A stretch of 64,000 nucleotides of DNA. Origin: Neobacillus bataviensis. Its GTDB lineage: Bacteria > Bacillota > Bacilli > Bacillales_B > DSM-18226. The position numbers and the translations under genes were made by a program. Below, piece by piece: positions 1 through 7,506 of this stretch. Position 1 is the stretch's first letter; each line of letters starts with the position of its first letter. The notes under the pieces are model-generated. The model was not told where the DNA came from. It saw nothing but the letters and a program-made list of their open reading frames with translations, and ran no database searches. The DNA lies in the NCBI RefSeq assembly GCF_019969725.1, contig NZ_JAHXYW010000006.1, forward strand, positions 1-64,000, in the 5' to 3' direction.

Positions 1-74
1 AGCTTATGTCCTAAAGTACCTTCTTTGTATTCTTTTACAACCATGAGCTTAAACTCATCACTATATTTAGCCAT
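1..74 (-). mobile_element. IS3-family OrfA transposase, N-terminus only (cut by window edge)
   Basis: Reading the minus strand from ATG at 74 gives about 24 residues beginning MAKYSDEFKLMVVKEYKEG. This is the typical start of the helix-turn-helix OrfA protein of IS3/IS150-type elements, which binds the terminal repeats. The rest of the element lies left of the window, so subgroup and completeness cannot be judged. The start is preceded by a GGGGTG ribosome site that sits inside a terminator-like hairpin. Confidence 0.75.
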
Positions 75-118
75 AAAAAACACCCCAAGAGTCAGATTTT
101 CCTCTAACTTTTGGGGTG
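75..118 (-). terminator. Terminator-like hairpin just upstream of the transposase start
   Basis: CACCCCAA (81-88) pairs with TTGGGGTG (111-118). On the minus strand the stem is followed by six T and then the transposase ATG. It would stop outside transcripts from entering the element, and it also buries the GGGGTG ribosome site, as known for several insertion sequences. Confidence 0.55.
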
Positions 119-143
119 CATTACATTATGGCGCCTTTTCTTT

Positions 144-172
144 TTTACACAACGGGAATGCAGTTTTATAAT
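144..172 (+). promoter_or_regulatory. Sigma-A promoter for the DUF1232 gene
   Basis: TTTACA (144-149) and TATAAT (167-172) are separated by exactly 17 bp and lie 33 bp upstream of the DUF1232 start. Seen directly in the sequence. Confidence 0.6.
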
Positions 173-204
173 AAAATCAAGAAATTATAGTTATGGGTGA
201 TTAG

Positions 205-585
205 ATGTTTAATAAGATCAAGACTTGGGCTAGAAATTTAAAAAAGCAGATATTCATTCTGTACTATGCTTGTAAAGATAAACGAGTACCCTGGTATGCT
301 AAATTATTCACAGCTTGTGTAGTAGCTTATGCATACAGTCCGATTGACCTCATTCCAGATTTTATCCCAATTCTGGGCTATCTGGACGATGTCATTCTTC
401 TTCCGTTAGGGATATGGTTCGCGTTAAAAATGATACCCAAGAATGTCCTGTCTGAATGTGAAGCTAAGGCTGAAGAAAGGATGAAAGGCACTAAACCAAA
501 GAATTGGATAGCCGGTTCCATAATTGTTTTGATATGGGGTGTAATCGTTTTGTGGGTGGTAATGAAAATCTTTGGCCTCTTGTGA
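205..585 (+). CDS. DUF1232 (YkvA-type) membrane protein
   Basis: A 126-residue protein of the DUF1232 family. The signature YSPIDLIPDFIPILGYLDD (about residues 44-62) is present, followed by a hydrophobic stretch and a C-terminal transmembrane segment (about residues 103-122). Function is unknown in the family; members are small inner-membrane proteins often found singly. The ATG follows GGGTGATT, and a good sigma-A promoter lies upstream, so it is probably monocistronic. It is next to the IS3 end but looks intact. Confidence 0.85.
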   Translation: MFNKIKTWARNLKKQIFILYYACKDKRVPWYAKLFTACVVAYAYSPIDLIPDFIPILGYLDDVILLPLGIWFALKMIPKNVLSECEAKAEERMKGTKPKNWIAGSIIVLIWGVIVLWVVMKIFGLL

Positions 586-659
586 TAACGGTGTAAAAAG
601 GAGTAATTTTTCCATGATTAAACTCAAATAAGAGAACTCAGAAACAATGAAAATTATCC

Positions 660-1136
660 TCATTGTTTCTGAGAAGCTGTTCTAATTAATGTCATTAGAA
701 AACGCACCATTAGGAACGTAAAAGCGATTGAAAAAAAGCTATGTACAGAGGTCCAGGATTTTTTATATTTAATTAATTTTGTTTTTCTTTCAAGCCAATG
801 TTCAGCCAAAGCAGATGGAAGACTAAATAATAAACACTTAAAAAGTATCCCTTTAATATTTGAATTCTTAGTAATCTGGTTGAAATAAATACAAATGATC
901 GGAAAAAGTAAATAACTAAACAAAGCACTTATGTCGAAGATTTTAAATAAATTAACTGGGTATTTAAAATAACCTTTTTTCACAAGAATATTGTCTAAAA
1001 TCGAAGCAATGTAACTCTTTAACAAAAAAATGATAATCCATTCTTTCATCGGCGGCTTTCTAATAAGATTAAAAAAGGCACCGATGCCAAGGATAAATAG
1101 GATTCTTAATGTGTTCTTTTCAAACTTATTGCCCAT
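660..1136 (-). CDS. CBO0543-family integral membrane protein
   Basis: A 158-residue protein with four or five transmembrane segments. The features NLIRKPPMKEWIIIFLLKSY near the N-terminus, KYPV in the middle, FDYLLFP-like text (here FSYLLFP) and W.ERKTKLIKYKKSW near residue 120 match the CBO0543 family of Bacilli and Clostridia. Function is unknown. GGAGGAGG precedes the ATG at a good distance. It lies alone between the DUF1232 gene (convergent) and a same-strand DUF3231 gene. Other CBO0543-like proteins are at 24943-25443 and 32385-33355. Confidence 0.75.
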   Translation of the reverse strand: MGNKFEKNTLRILFILGIGAFFNLIRKPPMKEWIIIFLLKSYIASILDNILVKKGYFKYPVNLFKIFDISALFSYLLFPIICIYFNQITKNSNIKGILFKCLLFSLPSALAEHWLERKTKLIKYKKSWTSVHSFFSIAFTFLMVRFLMTLIRTASQKQ

Positions 1137-1230
1137 GTTCCTCCTCCTTTTTTAGTCTCCATTAGTTTGTCATAAGAGTAGGAACAATATTTAATCCTTA
1201 AATTAAAGATAGCTTTTTATCTTAGAGTAA

Positions 1231-2235
1231 TTAATTCGCTAGTTTATCACGGTCCACAGCTAGCGGAGGTTCCTCCAGCCAGCCGTTATCGATCATTATT
1301 TTCGCTCCGTCTTCAGCAAATGAAGCAATTTCTGCGGATAAGCGAACGTAATCGAGAGCCAAGTCTTTTCTTGTACAGGTTGCCATACTTGTTCCATAAA
1401 ATCCGATACTTAATGCGGTTAAAGTAGTAGCCATAAACATCATCATTTTATCCGAAATGGGAGCTGCTTTTGAGTCCGTTACTTCAGTATCCCAAGACGT
1501 CGGAACAGGTAAAGAATCTTCTTCTAACGCGGAACCAAATACCTTGGTATGTTTGAAGGCAATTTTCCTTCCCCTTTCCATAAATTGCTTTACTTCTTTG
1601 GATTGAGCAACTTGACTCCATGCCATCATTACTGCTTGACCAAAAGCGTTTTTTTGTAAGTTTGCAAACAAATTTGTAATTTCAATGGCTGTTAAGGGAC
1701 TTTTATTCCCTAGTAATCCGGATATAAAATTTGGACTTTTAACAAAGTGGACCTCATTTGATGGTATTAAATAAGGCGACCGAATGAATAAGCCTTTTGA
1801 TAACAAAAGATTTTTCGAATTCGTATCGAATTCATTCAGTTCCTTAACGCATTCAGCAAAAAACTTATCTATATCTGAACGAACAGAGAATGTTTTGGCA
1901 ATAGCATAAAAACTAAGTGCCATTACACCCATATTATGAATTAAATGCAACATAAAACTATCTGAAAATAATCTTGGAGCGGCCATATTTACATCTTCTT
2001 CTACATTAAAACCACAGGGTATTGGATACCCCTCTTTTTGAAAAAACGCTGACAATTTCGCTAAATGAGTTTCCGCTAATTCTAATCCATGTTGAATAAC
2101 CGAGCGTATTTGACTATCTTCCACTGTTTCTAAGAAGTATGTAAACAAACATTTACACATGCTGGAGTTCATATAGGCGGACCAAATTTGTGCAACTTCA
2201 GCAGCGGTCAATTTAGTGATGTGTTCAGATTCCAT
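1231..2235 (-). CDS. DUF3231 family protein
   Basis: A 334-residue soluble protein made of two similar helical halves of about 165 residues, each resembling the others of DUF3231, a Bacillus-restricted family often linked with sporulation or spore surfaces and related in fold to ferritin-like bundles. Histidines recur (HGLELAETH, HLIHNMG), but no metal site can be claimed. ATG at 2235 is preferred over GTG at 2241 because AAAGGAG then has normal spacing. Function is not known. Confidence 0.8.
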   Translation of the reverse strand: MESEHITKLTAAEVAQIWSAYMNSSMCKCLFTYFLETVEDSQIRSVIQHGLELAETHLAKLSAFFQKEGYPIPCGFNVEEDVNMAAPRLFSDSFMLHLIHNMGVMALSFYAIAKTFSVRSDIDKFFAECVKELNEFDTNSKNLLLSKGLFIRSPYLIPSNEVHFVKSPNFISGLLGNKSPLTAIEITNLFANLQKNAFGQAVMMAWSQVAQSKEVKQFMERGRKIAFKHTKVFGSALEEDSLPVPTSWDTEVTDSKAAPISDKMMMFMATTLTALSIGFYGTSMATCTRKDLALDYVRLSAEIASFAEDGAKIMIDNGWLEEPPLAVDRDKLAN

Positions 2236-2441
2236 TAACACGTGCTCCTTTGGAGTAATTTTCGATTTTATTCCCTAATCTACAACGCACATTTTGTAAG
2301 AATTCTGTAATTTCCGTAAAATGACTTTCAGCTAACTTGAGATTATTTTATGGGTATTAACTATGAAGTATACGGAAGAAAATACAATTGTTCTTTTATT
2401 CGTATCATTCGTATGATATATAGAATATAACGAAATGGAAG

Positions 2442-3062
2442 ATGAAAAAGAATATCAGAGGAGAATGCTTTACTTTAAAAGGAGGTGGAGTTACTCCTCC
2501 ATTTAGAGGGGCATATATTTGGAAACGGACAAAAACAGTTAATTTTGATGTTGAAATACCTCAGCAATCAATTCCAGTATCAGTACATATGATGTCAGAT
2601 TTTATACTTGAAGGCTGGATGGGCTACGCAACTTTTAACAATCGATCCGTAGGTGGATGGGCAAACGAAGATGGTTTGTATTGTAATATCAAACGTTACA
2701 AAGACTTAGATGACGACCCATTTCAGGTGTCCTATTTAAAACACGAAGCGCAGCATTTATATGATTACAAGTACTTTCCTGGTTTGAAGTCCTATGAATT
2801 AGAATATCGGGCAAAACTAGTAGAACTTATTTATTCCAAAAACCACTTAATTCTAGAGAAATTCCTGAACGATGCAAAAAATGACCCTGATTTTCCCCAT
2901 CCGTATGCTTCTTTCAACATAATTAAGAATTTGTCTTCTAGCATTTTTAATAAAGATTATGAGCCTAAGATTAATGTATGGTTAGAAAAAGACTATAAAA
3001 AAATATCTTCCACAGCTCTGAAACTATTTGAGAAGAATTCGAGTGAACTATTAAAGAAATAG
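2442..3062 (+). CDS. Hypothetical protein with HEAQH motif
   Basis: A 206-residue protein that I cannot assign to a named family. The noticeable element is LKHEAQHLYDYKYFPGL (about residues 99-115), an HExxH arrangement followed about 14 residues later by ELEYRAK, where an acidic residue could be a third metal ligand as in gluzincin-type peptidases. There is no signal peptide. A possible promoter is TTGTTC (2388) - 18 bp - TATGAT (2412). The ribosome site (GGAAG next to ATG) is poor, so the true start may differ. Metal binding is inferred only. Confidence 0.55.
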   Translation: MKKNIRGECFTLKGGGVTPPFRGAYIWKRTKTVNFDVEIPQQSIPVSVHMMSDFILEGWMGYATFNNRSVGGWANEDGLYCNIKRYKDLDDDPFQVSYLKHEAQHLYDYKYFPGLKSYELEYRAKLVELIYSKNHLILEKFLNDAKNDPDFPHPYASFNIIKNLSSSIFNKDYEPKINVWLEKDYKKISSTALKLFEKNSSELLKK

Positions 3063-3160
3063 AAGGCCGGGGAATGTCTTGTGTAAGGATGGATGAATTG
3101 TAAAGCGGAGCTACTATTTGTCCTAATAGTTTCATAAGTAATACTGGAGGAGGTATTACT

Positions 3161-3442
3161 ATGAAAAAATTATTAATCGCCAATATGTTGTTAATGGTCA
3201 GCTTACTATATGTAGTGTTTCGTGTCACTCACAGAACATTATATCTTCATAAAATCTCCGTTATGGCTGAAAATCCGGTTAGCATCCATTGGAATTCCAT
3301 CACTATTTATACTGGATTTATCCAAGATAAATTTGGTCATTCCATGCCCGGCTCTATTTACTTCATTTGGATGACTCCCATTTATATATTTGTTATAGTG
3401 GCAATAATTCTTACCTTATTAGCGTTCAAAAAGAAAAAGTAA
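3161..3442 (+). CDS. Small two-TM membrane protein
   Basis: A 93-residue protein with an N-terminal hydrophobic segment (residues 3-20) and a C-terminal one (about 68-88) ending in a basic FKKKK tail, so both ends are probably cytoplasmic. The intervening ~45 residues would be outside the cell. GGAGGAGG is well placed before ATG. No family recognised. It stands alone, about 100 bp after the HEAQH gene. Confidence 0.65.
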   Translation: MKKLLIANMLLMVSLLYVVFRVTHRTLYLHKISVMAENPVSIHWNSITIYTGFIQDKFGHSMPGSIYFIWMTPIYIFVIVAIILTLLAFKKKK

Positions 3443-3541
3443 AACTAAACAGCTTTTTTATGTTTTTATGAGCAACTCATCCAATCCCTTTCGATATATC
3501 AGCATAGTATGTAATATTACTATAAATAAGAAGGGACTATT

Positions 3542-3685
3542 ATGAAGTTTACAAAAAGCTTTATAAAAATAGGGATTGGTTCGAATCTTGTGGTTTTTCT
3601 TGCTCTGATGCTTCTACCTGCTTTCCTTGTTTCAGACCAGCTAGATGCTTTTGAAAGAGTTATTTCCTATATTTCAGAAAAATAA
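3542..3685 (+). CDS. 47-residue single-TM peptide
   Basis: A short gene: MKFTKSFIKIGIG then a hydrophobic helix (about residues 11-31) and an acidic/amphipathic tail ending ISYISEK. GAAGGGAC lies just upstream of ATG, TATAAA-like promoter sequence lies further up, and a terminator hairpin overlaps the stop. This arrangement of promoter, ribosome site and terminator supports a real monocistronic gene. Family unknown. Confidence 0.55.
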   Translation: MKFTKSFIKIGIGSNLVVFLALMLLPAFLVSDQLDAFERVISYISEK

Positions 3686-3710
3686 AGCTGCCTATCATGG
3701 GCAACTTTTT
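3685..3710 (+). terminator. Terminator after the 47-residue peptide
   Basis: AAGCTGCC (3685-3692) and GGCAACTT (about 3699-3706) form a stem with one mismatch, followed by a T run. Confidence 0.5.
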
Positions 3711-3788
3711 ATTTTTGAAAGGATTTTTTTGGCATTTTTGGATAGGATAACAAAAGCGAATAAACAGTAGGTTGGGGTGAAATCGCTT

Positions 3789-4250
3789 ATGGCAACAAAG
3801 AGGCACAAAATATTTAATCTATTGTTCATTTTGATTCCCTGGTTATCGTTGTTGTTTATCGGAAAACGCAGTATAAAACGTTATTCGGTTGCGGGCGTTT
3901 TTATCGTTTTATTTGAGATTCTCAATCATATGTACGGCCACAAGAGGAATTGGTGGAAATTTTATGATAAACGAAAATCCTTCCTCAGGGACGAGCTTCC
4001 TTTCAGCATAGGCCCATATATGCCTATATCGATGTGGATACTTAAATATTCATACGGAAACTTTAAAAAGTTTGTACTGCTTAATGTGATTTCTGATGGA
4101 TTCTTTGCTTTTCTTTTCGTTGATATTTTAAAAAAATTGAAAATCGCCCGGCTGAATCGGCTAAATCATTTTCAGTTTTTTATCTACCTGCACTATAAAG
4201 CCTATTTACTTTATGGAGTTCAATATTTGTTTGAAAAATTCAAACGATAA
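3789..4250 (+). CDS. Hypothetical membrane protein, Bacilli type
   Basis: A 153-residue protein. It has an N-terminal pair of hydrophobic segments (LLFILIPWLSLLFIG, then VAGVFIVLFEILNHMYG), a central polar stretch with RNWWKFYDKR, and two further hydrophobic segments. The start at ATG 3789 follows GGGGTGA by 8 nt and is better than GTG 3777. It resembles short lone membrane proteins common in Bacillus; no function can be named. Confidence 0.6.
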   Translation: MATKRHKIFNLLFILIPWLSLLFIGKRSIKRYSVAGVFIVLFEILNHMYGHKRNWWKFYDKRKSFLRDELPFSIGPYMPISMWILKYSYGNFKKFVLLNVISDGFFAFLFVDILKKLKIARLNRLNHFQFFIYLHYKAYLLYGVQYLFEKFKR

Positions 4251-4277
4251 AAAACACTTGGAATTCCAAGTGTTTTT
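4250..4277. terminator. Bidirectional terminator
   Basis: A perfect 28-bp palindrome centred on CTTGGAATTCCAAG with A and T runs at its ends, placed between convergent genes ending at 4250 (+) and 4282 (-). It can serve both strands. Confidence 0.85.
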
Positions 4278-4281
4278 CGTG

Positions 4282-5487
4282 TTAGTAAAACCTCTTAAAT
4301 CCATCAAAATGCTGTTTCCAATAAGAATTGCTTAAATTACTAATGGCCACTCCGGATTCGCTGGCGTGGATAAATTGGTTGTCGCCAAGGTAGATTCCCA
4401 TATGCGAGATTCCTGGCTTATATGTATTTTCGAAAAAGACGAGATCGCCTGGTTTTGGCTGGGTCACATAGTAAGTACGGCTGTAGTATCCATCAGCGGA
4501 ATAACGGCCGATCTTCATGCCCGCCTGGTTCGCCACATAATAAATGAACCCGCTGCAGTCAAATCCGGAAAGAGAGCTGCCGCCCCATACGTAAGGCGTA
4601 CCGATCAAACTTTTTGCAGTCGAAATCATCTTCGACGCAAAATCGGTTGGCTGTTGTGTAGTGGTACTAGGCTGCTGGCCCGATACCTTCAGCTTCTGCC
4701 CGACATAAATTCTGTCGGAGGTTAACCCATTTAGCGACTTCAAATTCTGAACCGTCATGTTAAACTGCCCGGCAATTTTCCCAAGCGTATCACCGCTTTT
4801 GACCGTATACTCGGAGACCGTTGATGGAGCAGGTGTCGTTGGAGCAGGCATGGCTGGCTTCGGTGCCGGTGGTGTCGTCGTTGATGTTTGCGCCGCTGTG
4901 ACCTTCAGTTTTTGCCCGACATAAATCATGTCAGATTTCAAGTTATTTAATGTTTTTAACTGTGCAACCGTCATGCCGAATTGCACACCAATTTTACTCA
5001 AGCTGTCGCCGCTCTTAACGGTATATTCACTGGTTGTCGTGGTGGACGGCTGCGGCGCTGGAGCAGGTGCCGGTGCTGGTGTGGCTGGCTTAGTTGCCGC
5101 CGTTGTTTGTTTCGGAGCCGAAACCTTCAGGACTTGTCCAACATAAATGATATTGCTATCTAGGTTGTTCCATTGCTTCAGCTCACCGACCGTGACGTTA
5201 TAACGGTTGGCGATTTTAATTAGAGCGTCGCCTTTGACTACGGTGTAAGTGGTCGTCTGTGGTGCCTGGGGCTCAGCGGAAATGATGAGAGTTTGATTTT
5301 CATAGATATTATCGGATTTCAGGCCGTTCAGAGTCTTGATATCTTGAACACTCGTATTATATTTCGAGGCAATTTTTGATAAGGTGTCACCTTTTTGAAC
5401 TTTGTATGTATCGGCGAGGGCGGATCCAGCAAAAAGCGTCGAAAAAAGCGCTGCTGTCGACAGCGTACGAAAAATCGTTTTCTTCAT
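4282..5487 (-). CDS. Secreted peptidoglycan endopeptidase, 4 x LysM + NlpC/P60
   Basis: A 401-residue secreted wall hydrolase. A Sec signal peptide (residues 1-25, ending SALA-D) is followed by four LysM repeats (about 27-69, 81-123, 155-197, 228-270), each beginning with a YKVQKGD- or YTVKSGD-like motif and ending GQxLKV. Pro/Ala/Thr-rich linkers join them. The C-terminal NlpC/P60 domain (about 285-401) has the catalytic Cys in FDCSGF and His in SHMGIYLG and FIHAS. LytF/CwlS-type enzymes cut D-gamma-glutamyl-meso-DAP bonds to separate cells; that role is inferred by family. It stands alone between terminators. Confidence 0.92.
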   Translation of the reverse strand: MKKTIFRTLSTAALFSTLFAGSALADTYKVQKGDTLSKIASKYNTSVQDIKTLNGLKSDNIYENQTLIISAEPQAPQTTTYTVVKGDALIKIANRYNVTVGELKQWNNLDSNIIYVGQVLKVSAPKQTTAATKPATPAPAPAPAPQPSTTTTSEYTVKSGDSLSKIGVQFGMTVAQLKTLNNLKSDMIYVGQKLKVTAAQTSTTTPPAPKPAMPAPTTPAPSTVSEYTVKSGDTLGKIAGQFNMTVQNLKSLNGLTSDRIYVGQKLKVSGQQPSTTTQQPTDFASKMISTAKSLIGTPYVWGGSSLSGFDCSGFIYYVANQAGMKIGRYSADGYYSRTYYVTQPKPGDLVFFENTYKPGISHMGIYLGDNQFIHASESGVAISNLSNSYWKQHFDGFKRFY

Positions 5488-5588
5488 CTTGTAAAAATCA
5501 CCTCTATATCCCTTTTTTCTTAATATTTTACCATAGTTTGCTAGTATTTCGGGAAAAATTTGCTAAAAAGTGGCGCAAAGGATGGATT

Positions 5589-5693
5589 TTTGCGGAATTA
5601 ATAGAGTAATTTGCGGAATTCTAGTTCAGATTGGCGGAATTCCTGTCCAGATTCGCGGAATCAAATCAAAATTTCGCGGAATTCTAGTTCGTA
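5589..5693. repeat. Five-unit intergenic array, 21-bp period (GCGGAAT type)
   Basis: Units start at 5589, 5610, 5631, 5652 and 5673, exactly 21 bp apart. The conserved core is TT(T/G/C)GCGGAAT(T/C) and the remaining 9-10 bases vary. Degenerate traces flank it near 5570 and 5694. It lies between two minus-strand genes. Spacing of two helical turns puts every core on the same DNA face. No known repeat family was recognised. Confidence 0.85.
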
Positions 5694-5729
5694 ATTGGCA
5701 GTAATAAGATAAGGATCATGACAAAAGAA

Positions 5730-5757
5730 AGAAGCCCTCTTGATTTGAAGGGCTTCT
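5730..5757 (-). terminator. Terminator of the sigma-54 activator gene
   Basis: AGAAGCCCT (5730-5738) pairs with AGGGCTTCT (5749-5757). On the minus strand the stem is followed by TTTCTTTT, and it lies 29 bp after the stop of the regulator. Confidence 0.8.
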
Positions 5758-5785
5758 CCTATCTGTCACATGATTAAATTGATGC

Positions 5786-7156
5786 TCAATCCACAGGCAG
5801 GCCCTGACAATACTCTCTAATCAATTTGGCCGCATACGTTTGGCTTATTTGCAGATCCTTGGCTACACGCCTAGAGCTTTTATTCAGCTTATAAGATTTT
5901 ACAACCATCTCTTTTTTGGCCAATTCAATCGCTTCATGAAGGGAATCGGGGGCACTGTTTTCGATTTGCTTCAGTCCTTGGTTATAAATGCCTTCGGGCA
6001 GGTCATCGATACCGATGACCTCATCGCTTACAATAACAAGCTTTTCGATCAGGTTTTCTAATTGCCTTATGTTTCCGGGCCAAGGATAATGGGTAAGCCA
6101 TTCAAGGCAATCTTTAGAAATGAATTTGTTCATTTCATGGATTCGATTAAATTTGTATATGAATTTATAGATGAGCGGGACGATATCTTCCTGCCTTTCG
6201 CGAAGCGGAGGCATTTTGATATCAACGACGTTCAGCCTATAATATAAATCTTCTCTAAACATTTTATTTTCTACCATTTTGTTTAAATCTTTATTGGTTG
6301 CGGCAATGATTCGGATATCCACTTTCTTTTCTTTATTCCCGCCAATAGGAATGAACTTTTTCTCCTGAATGACTTGCAGTATTTTAACCTGAAGAGGCAA
6401 AGGCATGTCCCCTATTTCATCAAGAAAAAGTGTACCCCCATCCACACTTTCAAGTATCCCTTTTTTTCCGGAACGGTTTGCATTGGTGAAAGATCCAGGA
6501 GTATAGCCAAAGAGCTCAGATTCTATTAAATCAGCAGGGATGGCAGCACAATTGACAGTTAAAAAGGGTCCGTTCTTTCGACTGCCGTTTTCGTGAATAT
6601 ATTGGGCCAAAATGCTTTTACCTGTTCCGGACTCCCCAAGAATCAATAAAGTAGAGTGCGCAGCCGCCACCTTCTTGGCAAATTTCAGTACATCTTTCAT
6701 CTTTTCATTATTTGTCATAATGCTGCCGAATGGATCATCCATTTCTTTTCTGTGATTTGAATCCTTTTCTCTTACCTTCAGCATGTTGTAGCTCTGCAGT
6801 TCCCTTGCGGTTGTTACAATCAATTCTACTTCCTTATTATCATTTAAAATAGGGACGGCGGAAGTAAGAAGCTCTGCACCGAGGATGGTGGTTTGTTTCA
6901 TTAAGATCGGCTCTTTTTTTTCCAATATATCAGGGAAAATGGAGGGATACCAATAGCCTTCGTTCACTAATTCCAAGCTTACTTTTCCTAAAACGTTTTC
7001 CTTATTTAAACCATAATGCTTCTTACAGGCATCATTTACATAAATAATTTTCGTATCCTTATTCAGTACAAAAATTTCATCAGAAGAATAATCCAAAATT
7101 TTAATGAGTGTTTCCAAATTTAAATCTAAATCGGTTGAAATATTGGATAATGTCAT
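5786..7156 (-). CDS. Sigma-54-dependent activator, PAS - AAA+ - HTH
   Basis: A 456-residue bacterial enhancer-binding protein. An N-terminal PAS domain (about 12-110) is the likely ligand sensor. The AAA+ domain (about 145-370) has Walker A GESGTGKS, Walker B GGTLFLDEIGDM and an arginine-finger region, and powers open-complex formation by sigma-54 RNA polymerase. A C-terminal TyrR-like HTH (about 415-450, SSRRVAKDLQISQTYAAKLI) binds DNA. The sigma-54 contact loop reads GSFTNA instead of GAFTGA, so the second Gly is Asn. GGGAGG precedes ATG. It is divergent from the Rieske operon, whose promoter is of the -24/-12 type, so it is almost certainly its activator. The ligand is unknown; a lysine or glutarate-related compound is a guess. 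Confidence 0.92.
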   Translation of the reverse strand: MTLSNISTDLDLNLETLIKILDYSSDEIFVLNKDTKIIYVNDACKKHYGLNKENVLGKVSLELVNEGYWYPSIFPDILEKKEPILMKQTTILGAELLTSAVPILNDNKEVELIVTTARELQSYNMLKVREKDSNHRKEMDDPFGSIMTNNEKMKDVLKFAKKVAAAHSTLLILGESGTGKSILAQYIHENGSRKNGPFLTVNCAAIPADLIESELFGYTPGSFTNANRSGKKGILESVDGGTLFLDEIGDMPLPLQVKILQVIQEKKFIPIGGNKEKKVDIRIIAATNKDLNKMVENKMFREDLYYRLNVVDIKMPPLRERQEDIVPLIYKFIYKFNRIHEMNKFISKDCLEWLTHYPWPGNIRQLENLIEKLVIVSDEVIGIDDLPEGIYNQGLKQIENSAPDSLHEAIELAKKEMVVKSYKLNKSSRRVAKDLQISQTYAAKLIREYCQGLPVD

Positions 7157-7202
7157 GATTGACCTCCCGAAAACAACATGTGAGTGTGAACGAACTCAAC
7201 CT

Positions 7203-7218
7203 GAGCACAATTGTGTTC
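7203..7218. promoter_or_regulatory. Candidate activator binding site (UAS)
   Basis: GAGCACAATTGTGTTC is a 16-bp palindrome with one mismatched pair, about 225 bp upstream of the -24/-12 promoter. That distance suits a sigma-54 enhancer. A half-similar copy beginning GAACACAA lies at 7362-7377. Assignment to the divergent PAS-AAA+ protein is inference. Confidence 0.5.
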
Positions 7219-7274
7219 AGAAAAATAAACTGCCAGGTGATTCTAACAAACTAAGGAGCTATAACCCTTGTAGG

Positions 7275-7290
7275 TGTGACTTATATCACT
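7275..7290. promoter_or_regulatory. CRP/FNR-like palindrome
   Basis: TGTGA-N6-TCACT lies in the same control region, flanked by an outer AGGTGT (7272-7277) and ACACCT (7293-7298) inverted repeat. It resembles FNR/CRP-family boxes, but no regulator can be named and chance occurrence is possible. Confidence 0.3.
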
Positions 7291-7428
7291 TTACACCTTA
7301 TAATAGTCTAAATATTTTGAACTGTAAATGACAGGAGCAAGACGCATATATTGGAAGCTTTGAACACAAATAAACTCAATTTCAATGTTTGAAATCCTGT
7401 AAAGCCCAGTAATGATGAATGAAGACAG

Positions 7429-7446
7429 TTGGCATGGAATTTGCAA
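7429..7446 (+). promoter_or_regulatory. Sigma-54 (-24/-12) promoter of the catabolic operon
   Basis: TTGGCATGGAATTTGCAA fits TGGCA(C/T)-N5-TTGCA with correct GG and GC spacing. It is followed 60 bp later by the Rieske start. A longer reading frame beginning TTG at 7429 overlaps this promoter and cannot be the translated start. The divergent sigma-54 activator makes the call strong. Confidence 0.88.
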
Positions 7447-7506
7447 TATATATTTTATGAAAACAATACTTTAAGGGGTTTGAATGTTAGAAGGGAGAAT
7501 GGCAAA

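Noticed and set aside
4928..5163. Plus-strand frames rich in Gly/Ala/Val opposite the LysM gene
   Set aside because: They are shadows of the Pro/Ala/Thr linkers of the minus-strand hydrolase and have no ribosome sites.
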